Part shown: piece by piece, positions 25,509-31,981 of the stretch
Layout of the letters: every line of letters begins with the position of its first letter
How positions within the stretch are numbered: the first letter of the stretch is position 1
DNA from: Frankia umida
GTDB taxonomy: Bacteria > Actinomycetota > Actinomycetes > Frankiales > Frankiaceae
Reading direction: 5' to 3'
Assembly: GCF_023242945.1 (NCBI RefSeq)
Contig: NZ_JALKFT010000026.1
Coordinates: forward strand, 1-64,000
Length of the DNA stretch: 64,000 bases
Notes under the pieces: generated by a model
What the model saw: the letters and a program-made list of their open reading frames with translations, nothing else
Database searches by the model: none
Told to the model about the DNA's origin: nothing
Translations under genes and position numbers: made by a program

Positions 25509-26789
25509 ATGAACGGACCGGGCAACGAGAACCCGTCCGGTGAGCACGAGCCTGAGCAGGGTGGCAGCGGGCTACCCGCAGCGGGATGGAACCACCCCTC
25601 GTCCGCCGAGGAGACGATGCGGGCTGTCCCCAGGGATCGGGATCTGCCCACGTTGGCCCAGCGTCCCGTCCCCCCGGCCTCCGCCTTTCGGCCCCGGCGG
25701 GCCGCTCCGGTCCCACCGGACACATCAGGATCAGCGCCCGCTTCGGCCGCTCCGGGCGGCGGTGAGAGGTGGGCACCACCGATCGGTGGACCTGGCCCGG
25801 CCGGGCCATCCGCGCCGATGTCGTATCCGGCACCGGGTCAGCCTGGCCCGTCTGGTTATCCCGGCCCGTCTGGTTATCCCGGCTCTGGTGGACGTCCCGG
25901 CCCCGTGGAACAGCGACCCCAGCCGGGAGCGCCCGGCCAGCTGGGAGTGTCTGGTCACGGTGGATGGTCCGGGTTCGGCGGGTCGCCCGTGCCTGGGCGA
26001 CCACCTGGTCTGTTCGGCCCCGCCGGCCCAGGTGGTGCGCCGGGTCCGGCTGGGGGACCTGTCGGTCCTGGCTGGCCAGCGCGGCCGGCTGGCCAGCCGG
26101 CTCCGGGTTCCATGGGCCCGATGGGTCCGATGGGTCCTCCGATGGGGCCGCCGGCGTCGGGTTCCTGGGGTAGCCCGATCGGGCCAGGCGGGGTGCCACT
26201 GTCTCGGTCGGCGAGGCGTCGGCCGACGCGGTGGATCGTGCCGCTCGCGATCGTCCTCGCGCTCGCGGTCGGCGCGGGTGCTGTGGGTGTCCTGGTCCTC
26301 AGTGGGAGCGACAAGGGTCCGGCGAGTGCTGTCCGGTCCTATCTCGCGGATGTGCGGGCCGCCCGGTACGACGCGGCGTACGGCCGGCTCTGTGCGACGG
26401 TTCGCGGCACGCGGTCCCAGCGCGAGTACAGCACGATCATGCGGGCGTTCGACGGTGTCCGTGGCACGGTCGCCTCCTACGCGGTGCGCACCGTGCAGAC
26501 CGTCCACCCCAGCGCCGCGGAGACGGTGCGCGAGGTCCAGGTGGACGTGCAGCGCAGCGGTGGCAGCGCCAGCCGGGAGTCGTACGACGTGCACAAGGAG
26601 TCCGGCGGCTACTGTCTGCTGACCGCCGGGTCGCCGTTCTCCCTCGGCTCGGGTGGCGGTCCGCCGGATACGGGTGGTTCCGGTGGTTCCGGTGGACCGG
26701 GCACGGGGACGGACCCCTTCGGCGGCGGTGGTAGCGGCGGCGGTTCCGGCGGGCAGAGCGACGGCGACGCATCGGTCCACGCCGCCTGA
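25509..26789 (+). CDS. Pro/Gly-rich membrane-anchored protein
   Basis: A 426-residue protein of unrecognised family. A long disordered cytoplasmic region of Pro, Gly and Ser (with repeated SGYPGPSGYPG and MGPMGPP stretches) precedes one membrane helix at about residues 241-260 (IVPLAIVLALAVGAGAVGVL). An external domain of about 110 residues follows (ASAVRSYLADVRAARYDAAY, with cysteines in GRLCATVRG and GGYCLLTAG that could form a disulfide), then a Gly-Ser tail. The external part resembles the lumazine-binding/DUF4878 style of small cell-envelope domains, by impression only. ATG 25509 follows GAGGGGG. It is monocistronic, ended by a strong terminator. Confidence 0.7.
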   Translation: MNGPGNENPSGEHEPEQGGSGLPAAGWNHPSSAEETMRAVPRDRDLPTLAQRPVPPASAFRPRRAAPVPPDTSGSAPASAAPGGGERWAPPIGGPGPAGPSAPMSYPAPGQPGPSGYPGPSGYPGSGGRPGPVEQRPQPGAPGQLGVSGHGGWSGFGGSPVPGRPPGLFGPAGPGGAPGPAGGPVGPGWPARPAGQPAPGSMGPMGPMGPPMGPPASGSWGSPIGPGGVPLSRSARRRPTRWIVPLAIVLALAVGAGAVGVLVLSGSDKGPASAVRSYLADVRAARYDAAYGRLCATVRGTRSQREYSTIMRAFDGVRGTVASYAVRTVQTVHPSAAETVREVQVDVQRSGGSASRESYDVHKESGGYCLLTAGSPFSLGSGGGPPDTGGSGGSGGPGTGTDPFGGGGSGGGSGGQSDGDASVHAA

Positions 26790-26835
26790 GTCCGCCCGTC
26801 CCGGACGGGATGGGACGTGCGGCCGCGTGGTAAGC

Positions 26836-26891
26836 CATCAGGCCGAGGGCCGGTCGAGGATGCGAATCCCCGACCGACCCTCGGCCTGATG
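26836..26891. terminator. long bidirectional terminator hairpin
   Basis: Arms 26836-26856 and 26871-26891 are complementary over 21 bp with a single mismatch and a 14-base loop. It lies between two convergent genes and should stop transcripts from both sides. Confidence 0.8.
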
Positions 26892-26917
26892 CCTGATGCC
26901 TGGCAGCTGCGGTCGGG

Positions 26918-28384
26918 CTAACCGGCGGCGGAGGCACCCACGGTTTCGGTCGCCGGTCGGTCGGCGTGGACAGGGGCCGGCTGGTCGTCCACGAACGACG
27001 TGGGCTGGGCACCGCGGCGAGGCAGGGCGATCGCGCTGAGCAGGGCCATCGCGACGGCGATCGCGCCGAGCAACACGGCGGGACGGGTACCGTCGATGAA
27101 GCTGGCGGGCGAGTCGTATCCGCCGCGGGCGGCGAACACCGAGGACAGGACGGCGATGCCGAGCACCCCGCCGAGTTCCCGCAGGGCGTTGTTCGCCCCG
27201 GACGCCAGCCCCTGGAACTGCTCGGGCACCACACCGAGCGCGACGGTGGCGACGGGCACGAAGAACAGGGCCATCCCGATGCCGGAGATGACGAACGGTC
27301 CGACGAGCGCGCCGTAGCTCATGTGGTCGGACAGGACCAGGCCCATCCAGGCCAGGCCGATCGCGTTCAGGGCGAGCCCGGCCAGCAGCAGCGGTCGGCC
27401 ACCGATGCGGTCGGAGACCGGGCCGGCGATCGGCGCGATCAGCAGCGGCATCGCCGTCCAGGGCAGGGTGCGGATACCGGCTTCCAGCGGCGAGTAGCCA
27501 TAGACGTTCTGCAGCGCCTGGGCCAGCAGGAAGATCGAGCCGAACATGCCCATCGAGAACAACAGGGCGGTGGCGTTCACCGCGGCGAACCCACGGATGC
27601 GGAACAGTGCCATCGGCAGCATCGGTGCCCCACCGGCCCGGGCGACCCGCAGCTCCCAGGCGACGAACGCGGCCACCCCGATAGCACCGGCGATGATGGA
27701 GGTCAGCACCGGCGTGCTCGTCCAGCCGTGTCCTTCGCCGCGGACCAGCCCGAAGACGATCCCGAACAGACCCGCGCTGATCAGCGCGACCCCGGTGACG
27801 TCAAGACGCGATGTGCTCGCGCGCGACTCGGCCAGCGCGCGCAGGCCGATCGGCAGGGCGATCAGGCCCACGGGCACGTTCACCCAGAAGATCCACTGCC
27901 AGCTGACACCCTCGGTGATGGCGCCGCCGATCAGCGGTCCGACCGCGACGGCGAGCCCGGTCATCGCGCCCCAGATCCCGAGCGCCGCTCCACGTCGTTC
28001 CGGCGGGACGGCCGACGCGAGCAGCGTGAGCGTCAGCGGCAGCACGAACGCGGCCCCGACGCCCTGCACCGCCCGGGCGGCGATCAGTGCCTCGATGGAC
28101 GGTGCGAGCGCCGCGGCGGCGCTACCCGCGGTGAAGACGGCGAGGCCGCCGAGGAACACCCGGCGTCGACCGAGCCGATCCCCGAGCGCCGCCCCGGTGA
28201 GCAGCAGCACCGCGAACGGCAGGGTGTAGGCGTTGACGGTCCATTCCAGGCCTTCGAGGCCCGCGCCGAGATCGGTGCGGATCTGCGGGAGCGCCGTGGT
28301 GACCACGAGGTTGTCCAGGGACACCATGAACGCGGCCAGGGAGGTCACGACGAGCGTCCAGGCGGTGCTGGGGCGTCGGGTCAC
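26918..28384 (-). CDS. MFS drug-efflux transporter, DHA2 (EmrB/QacA) family
   Basis: Proton-driven exporter in the cytoplasmic membrane, 488 residues with about 14 helices. Motif D1 (SLDNLVVTTALPQI), motif A (GDRLGRRRVF) and motif C (LAVAVGPLIGGAI) are present, as expected for DHA2 drug:H+ antiporters. GTG 28384 has AAGGAG upstream. The TetR-type gene lies directly upstream on the same strand. The gap between them holds an inverted repeat that is also present in front of tetR itself, so this pump is very probably repressed by that regulator and induced by its own substrate. Substrate unknown. Confidence 0.9.
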   Translation of the reverse strand: MTRRPSTAWTLVVTSLAAFMVSLDNLVVTTALPQIRTDLGAGLEGLEWTVNAYTLPFAVLLLTGAALGDRLGRRRVFLGGLAVFTAGSAAAALAPSIEALIAARAVQGVGAAFVLPLTLTLLASAVPPERRGAALGIWGAMTGLAVAVGPLIGGAITEGVSWQWIFWVNVPVGLIALPIGLRALAESRASTSRLDVTGVALISAGLFGIVFGLVRGEGHGWTSTPVLTSIIAGAIGVAAFVAWELRVARAGGAPMLPMALFRIRGFAAVNATALLFSMGMFGSIFLLAQALQNVYGYSPLEAGIRTLPWTAMPLLIAPIAGPVSDRIGGRPLLLAGLALNAIGLAWMGLVLSDHMSYGALVGPFVISGIGMALFFVPVATVALGVVPEQFQGLASGANNALRELGGVLGIAVLSSVFAARGGYDSPASFIDGTRPAVLLGAIAVAMALLSAIALPRRGAQPTSFVDDQPAPVHADRPATETVGASAAG

Positions 28385-28425
28385 GACCGTTCTCCTTCCA
28401 GTGTGGGGGCACTACACGAACTGTT

Positions 28426-28437
28426 GTGAGTACTCAC
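28426..28437. promoter_or_regulatory. 12-bp perfect palindrome in the MFS leader
   Basis: GTGAGTACTCAC lies nine bases from the operator-like repeat, between the probable promoter and the MFS start. A related GTGAGTGGCCAC occurs inside the tetR operator region, so it may be a second binding site. Confidence 0.35.
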
Positions 28438-28445
28438 TAGCCTCG

Positions 28446-28471
28446 GAAGGTAGTAAGCGACCACTACCTTC
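28446..28471. promoter_or_regulatory. TetR operator in front of MFS gene
   Basis: GAAGGTAGT, eight bases, ACTACCTTC: perfect 9-bp arms. The AAGGTAGT-N8-ACTACCT core is identical in arms and spacing to the site at 29183-29206. TACCTT on the minus strand could be the -10 element, so repressor binding would block it. Confidence 0.7.
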
Positions 28472-28509
28472 AAATGACGGACGTCGGGGCCTCGATGTGA
28501 CAGGAAGGA

Positions 28510-29175
28510 TCAGCGGGGAACGGCTGGGAGCTCGTCCACCGTGGAGGTCGGTCCAGGGTTGCTGGCGGGCTCGGTGTCGCCGTCGGGCTCGGTGTCGCCG
28601 TCGGGCTCGGGAAGGGGGTTGAGGAAGGTCGGGGAGCAGATGATCTGGGCCCACCGGTCGTCGACGGCGGAGAGATCCATCGCGACGCTCACGTTGATCA
28701 GCATCCCGTGGGCGAAGAAGACGCGCAGCTCGTCCACCGGCAGCCCGGTGATCCGCTCCACCGTCTCCCACAGTCGCCGGAACCCGCCGCGCGTCGCGAG
28801 CCGCACGTCCGGGTCGTAGCAGCCGGCGTAGGCGTGCAGCTGGGTGAGCAGGTAGGACCGGTCGGCGAGCAGCCCGGAGTAGGACTCCTTCATCGCGTCG
28901 AGGGCGGCCTTGCCGGTCCGCTCGCCCGCGGCCTGCTCGAACAGCGCGGCGGTGCGGGCGAAGCTGCTCTCGACAACCGCGATGAACAGGGCCTTCTTCG
29001 TCGGGAACAGGCGGAACAGGTAGGGCTGCGAGATGCCGGCCCGGGCCGCGATCGCCTCCGTGGACGTGCCGGTCAGCCCGCCGTTGGCGAACTCCTCGAC
29101 CGCGGCCGCGAGCACGCTCTCCCGCCGCCGCTGCGCGCTCATCCGCGCTCCGGTGCCGTCCGTCCGTGTTGCCAT
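28510..29175 (-). CDS. TetR/AcrR-family transcriptional repressor
   Basis: A 221-residue regulator: N-terminal TetR helix-turn-helix (RRRESVLAAAVEEFANGG, TSTEAIAARAGISQPYLFRL, FPTKKALFIAVVESSF) and a helical ligand-binding domain. The C-terminus has a duplicated EPDGDT hexapeptide (18-bp repeat). ATG 29175 is set by TACCTT seven bases upstream; there is no ribosome site, so the mRNA is probably leaderless. That -10 overlaps the inverted repeat at 29184-29205, so the protein should repress itself. The same operator precedes the downstream MFS pump, its likely target. Confidence 0.9.
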   Translation of the reverse strand: MATRTDGTGARMSAQRRRESVLAAAVEEFANGGLTGTSTEAIAARAGISQPYLFRLFPTKKALFIAVVESSFARTAALFEQAAGERTGKAALDAMKESYSGLLADRSYLLTQLHAYAGCYDPDVRLATRGGFRRLWETVERITGLPVDELRVFFAHGMLINVSVAMDLSAVDDRWAQIICSPTFLNPLPEPDGDTEPDGDTEPASNPGPTSTVDELPAVPR

Positions 29176-29182
29176 GAGCCGT

Positions 29183-29188
29183 AAGGTA
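29183..29188 (-). promoter_or_regulatory. -10 element of leaderless tetR
   Basis: TACCTT on the minus strand, seven bases before ATG 29175, embedded in the operator arm. Confidence 0.5.
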
Positions 29189-29205
29189 GTGGCCACTCAC
29201 TACCT
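29184..29205. promoter_or_regulatory. TetR operator in front of tetR
   Basis: AGGTAGTG (29184-29191), six bases, CACTACCT (29198-29205). Read as AAGGTAGT-N8-ACTACCT it matches the site upstream of the MFS gene. Confidence 0.7.
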
Positions 29206-29334
29206 ATGTCAACCCCGCCGTCGTCGACGGTTCCCGCGCCGACGGCACGGCGATCCAGGTGTACCGCGCGACCGGCGGAGGGGCTGGTGGGAGAGGGCTC
29301 CCATTTAACGGCGAACAGAGTCGTCGTAGAACCG

Positions 29335-29340
29335 TATGAT
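29335..29340 (+). promoter_or_regulatory. -10 element of leaderless HipB-like gene
   Basis: TATGAT, seven bases before ATG 29348. Two earlier in-frame ATGs (29336, 29339) overlap the hexamer itself and are therefore unlikely starts. Confidence 0.5.
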
Positions 29341-29347
29341 GCTGGCT

Positions 29348-29662
29348 ATGGTCGGCGAAAGGTCCTCGCATGTCACGCCGCTGTCAGTGGCACGATCGCT
29401 GCGCCTGCTCGGCGAGCAGGTGTCGACCTGGCGGAAGCTGAACCGGCTGACCGCCGCGCAGGTCGCCGAGCGGGCCGGGATCTCACGGGACACCCTGCGC
29501 GCCATCGAGCAGGGCACGGGCACCGCGAGCACCGAGAACCTGTTCAGGGTGCTCCGCACCCTCGGGATCATGGAAGCCGTGGTCAGGGCCAGCGACCCGT
29601 ACGAGACCGACGTCGGTCGACTACGCATGGACGAGATCCTTCCCAAGCGGGTACGACGCTGA
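29348..29662 (+). CDS. XRE-family DNA-binding protein, HipB-like antitoxin
   Basis: A 104-residue protein with a Cro/XRE helix-turn-helix (LTAAQVAERAGISRDTLRAI) and a C-terminal DPYETDVGRLRMDEILPKRVRR tail, the form seen in HipB-type antitoxins whose tail contacts HipA. The HipA-like frame begins at the overlapping TGATG at its stop, as in working hipBA operons, but that gene is destroyed. The surviving regulator may still bind DNA as a solitary repressor. The start ATG 29348 is inferred from the -10 position. Confidence 0.8.
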   Translation: MVGERSSHVTPLSVARSLRLLGEQVSTWRKLNRLTAAQVAERAGISRDTLRAIEQGTGTASTENLFRVLRTLGIMEAVVRASDPYETDVGRLRMDEILPKRVRR

Positions 29663-29866
29663 TGGCCGGGCGGGATCCTGCCGAGGTCACCGTCGAGCTC
29701 GACGGGCAGGAGAGCCGTCCGGCTGCGCCACCGTGAGCCGGCACCGACCTGCGTGAGCTTTACCGGCGGATCGTGTTCTCCATTCTGGCCGGGAACACCG
29801 ACCGACCATGTGCGTCATCACGCGTTCCTGCGCGAGCGAGCTGGCTGGGTGCTCTCTCCCGCCTAA
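29662..29866 (+). pseudogene. remnant of HipA-type toxin kinase
   Basis: HipA is a Ser/Thr kinase toxin of about 400 residues. Here an N-terminal piece of 24 residues (AEVTVELDGQES is the family's opening strand) ends in a stop at 29736. It is followed at 29740 by LRELYRRIVFSILAGNTD, which belongs to the C-terminal catalytic half. A one-base insertion near 29803 then shifts to DHVRHHAFLRERAGWVLSPA, the continuation of the same motif, and a TAA follows at 29864. Most of the middle is deleted, so no kinase can be made. Frame and motif order are seen directly; HipA identity is from knowledge of the family. Confidence 0.75.
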
Positions 29867-30176
29867 AAGCCAGGCCGACCGGATGGTGGTGGCCTACGAC
29901 AGCGACCAGCGACGGATCGCGCGAGCGCTCGGCCCGGCCTGAGGCTCCGCTCTTCTCCGCTGACCCAGATCGACCTGTCTATGTCGCAGATCACAAAGAG
30001 TTTTTGTCGGTGGCGAGTTCCGGTCTCCGGATGACCCGGACATCGCAGGCGCAACTCCACCGGGCGATCTTGCGGTAAAAGTCGAGGTCTGGGATATTTC
30101 TGCTCTACGGCTGAACGTCCCAGGGGTCGCGAGAGGGGGAATCCGGTGAAAGCGCACCCAGAAAGGATGACGCGAG
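29867..30176 (+). other. degraded region after hipA remnant
   Basis: No intact gene. Short coding-like pieces are visible in different frames, for example RPVYVADHKEF near 29970 and FRSPDDPDIAGATPPGDLAV near 30020, suggesting a second broken gene joined by frameshifts. The base composition is lower in GC than the neighbours. Confidence 0.4.
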
Positions 30177-30491
30177 GTGGATGACACCGCCTCCGCGGCG
30201 GATCTTCGGTGGTTCCTGGGGTTCATGGTGGTGCGAATGGCCTCGGAACTCCTGGCAGCCGTGGTCATCAGTCGTCGCCGGGGAGCGCGGCCCGCCAGGG
30301 TGTTCGCCGTCTGCTCCGAGTCCGTACTCGTTATCGCGTTCGGCCTCTGGACGCTGATCGCCTGGGGTGTGTGGTTTTTCCTCGCCTATCTGGTCGCCGA
30401 AGTGGTGTTGTCCGCTGTCGCGGTAGTGCGCTGGTTCCGGGACCGACAACGAGCCGGGATGGCTTTTCACCACGATGCGCGCGAGGACTGA
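30177..30491 (+). CDS. small hypothetical membrane protein
   Basis: A 104-residue protein with two or three hydrophobic helices (FLGFMVVRMASELLAAVVI, VLVIAFGLWTLIAWGVWFFL, YLVAEVVLSAVAVV), arginine-rich loops and a charged C-terminus. No family recognised. GTG 30177 has AAAGGA nine bases upstream. It lies alone between degraded sequence and a convergent reductase gene, in a region with signs of gene decay, so it may be accessory. Confidence 0.6.
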   Translation: MDDTASAADLRWFLGFMVVRMASELLAAVVISRRRGARPARVFAVCSESVLVIAFGLWTLIAWGVWFFLAYLVAEVVLSAVAVVRWFRDRQRAGMAFHHDARED

Positions 30492-30581
30492 GAACGGTGG
30501 GCAGCGCTTCGGTAGCCGGTTTCCTCTCCTGACCTGACCTTTCCGGCCGTCCTCAGTGGCGTGCCTGAGCCGGTCGGCTGA

Positions 30582-31922
30582 TCAGAAGGTGGAGGCCTCG
30601 GCGTGGATGTGGTGGCGGCGCAGACCGGCGGCGCGCAGGGAGCGGACGGTGCTGGCGACCATGCCGGGGGGTCCGCAGACGTAGGCGTCGTGGTCGGCGA
30701 GGCGGGGGACCAGGGTGGTCAGCCGCTGGCAGGACAGGGGATCGTCCTGCTCGCCGGTGGGAGCCGGGCCGGTCAGGTAGTGGACGGTGGCATCGAGGTC
30801 GTCGGCGAGGTCGTCCAGTTCGCCGCGGAAGACGATCTGGTCGGCGCGTTCGGTGCGGTAGAGCAGGGTGATGTCGAGGTCGTCGTCGAGGGTGTCGTCG
30901 AGGTCCTCGAACAGGGCGCGCAGGGGAGCGATGCCCATCCCACCGGCGACGAGCAGGACCGGCCGGCGCGGGCGGGCCGCGGTGGTGAGCGCGCCGTAGG
31001 GGCCGGAGACCAGCAGCCACCGGCCGGGGGCGAGGCCGGCCATCGCGACGCTGTAGTCACCGACGGCCTTGACGGTGAACCGCAGCTCGTCCGACCGGGG
31101 GGCGGCGGACAGGGAGAACGGGTGGGAATGCCACCACATCGGCCAGTCCAGGGGTCGCAACCGGAAGTACTGGCCGGGCCGCGCGCCCACCGCGTCCAGC
31201 ATCCGTCCGGACACGATGATCGAGACGACGCCGTGCGTCTCCGGTTCGACGGCGGCGACGGTGAACTGGTGGCGCAACGTGAGCCGGACGGGGGCGAGCA
31301 GTCGGTACCAGGCGAAGACGCCCAGCGCCGCCAGGTGCAGCGCCGTCCACAGCACCCGGGCGGGGCTGGTGAGCAGGTCAGGGCCGTAGAGCTGATGCGC
31401 GAAGCTGATCACGATGGCGGGGTGGACGACCAGGTGCAGCAGATGCCACCAGCCGTACGGCATCGCCCGGCGCACCGCGGGCACCGAGGTGACGACCGCG
31501 ATCAGCAGCAGTACCAGGCCGAGCACCGCCAGCCACAGGTACGGCAGGTCGACGACCAGCCCGATCAGCGCCGAGGCGAACGGGGTCCCGACACTCGCCG
31601 CGTTCGAGGCGATCGCCAGCACCGCGTGCGCGACGATCAACGCCAGGAACGACAGCCCGCAGCCCACATGGATCAGCCGCGCCGGCCGCATCGCCACCGT
31701 CCGCTCGAACCAGGGCAGGCGTGCGGCCAGCACCACCTGGACGACCCCCAGGTAGCCCGCGACCAGCCCACACAGGCGTGCCGCGGCACCTGGTCCGCCG
31801 CCCGGGCCGGCCGGTGGTCGGTGCAGCACCCGGTAGGCCCACCAGCCGGCGACGATCAGTGCGCCACCGGTGACGAGCCCGACCACGACCGTCGACGGAC
31901 GTAACGCCCGAACGGTCGACAT
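30582..31922 (-). CDS. ferric-reductase-like membrane flavoprotein oxidoreductase
   Basis: A 446-residue membrane redox protein of the ferric reductase/NADPH-oxidase type. The N-terminal half has about six helices with candidate haem-ligand histidines in RLIHVGCGLSF, LALIVAHAVL, WHLLHLVVHPAI and ISFAHQLYG. The C-terminal half is a ferredoxin-NADP reductase module: FAD-binding RPGQYFRLRPLDWP and HPFSLSAAP, NAD-binding LLVAGGMGIAPLRALFED, and YVCGPPGMV near the end. Electrons would pass from cytoplasmic NAD(P)H through FAD and haem across the membrane. The acceptor is unknown. ATG 31922 has TAGTTT six bases upstream and no ribosome site. Confidence 0.85.
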   Translation of the reverse strand: MSTVRALRPSTVVVGLVTGGALIVAGWWAYRVLHRPPAGPGGGPGAAARLCGLVAGYLGVVQVVLAARLPWFERTVAMRPARLIHVGCGLSFLALIVAHAVLAIASNAASVGTPFASALIGLVVDLPYLWLAVLGLVLLLIAVVTSVPAVRRAMPYGWWHLLHLVVHPAIVISFAHQLYGPDLLTSPARVLWTALHLAALGVFAWYRLLAPVRLTLRHQFTVAAVEPETHGVVSIIVSGRMLDAVGARPGQYFRLRPLDWPMWWHSHPFSLSAAPRSDELRFTVKAVGDYSVAMAGLAPGRWLLVSGPYGALTTAARPRRPVLLVAGGMGIAPLRALFEDLDDTLDDDLDITLLYRTERADQIVFRGELDDLADDLDATVHYLTGPAPTGEQDDPLSCQRLTTLVPRLADHDAYVCGPPGMVASTVRSLRAAGLRRHHIHAEASTF

Positions 31923-31928
31923 GGCCCC

Positions 31929-31934
31929 AAACTA
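31929..31934 (-). promoter_or_regulatory. -10 element of leaderless reductase gene
   Basis: TAGTTT on the minus strand, six bases before ATG 31922. Confidence 0.45.
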
Positions 31935-31981
31935 ACCCGCGACCTGCGCCGCCACGACCCCGGGGCAGGGGCCCGCTCTGG

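Noticed and set aside
26966..28429. Plus-strand open frame opposite the MFS transporter
   Set aside because: Charged, repetitive translation without motif; the minus strand has all DHA2 signatures.
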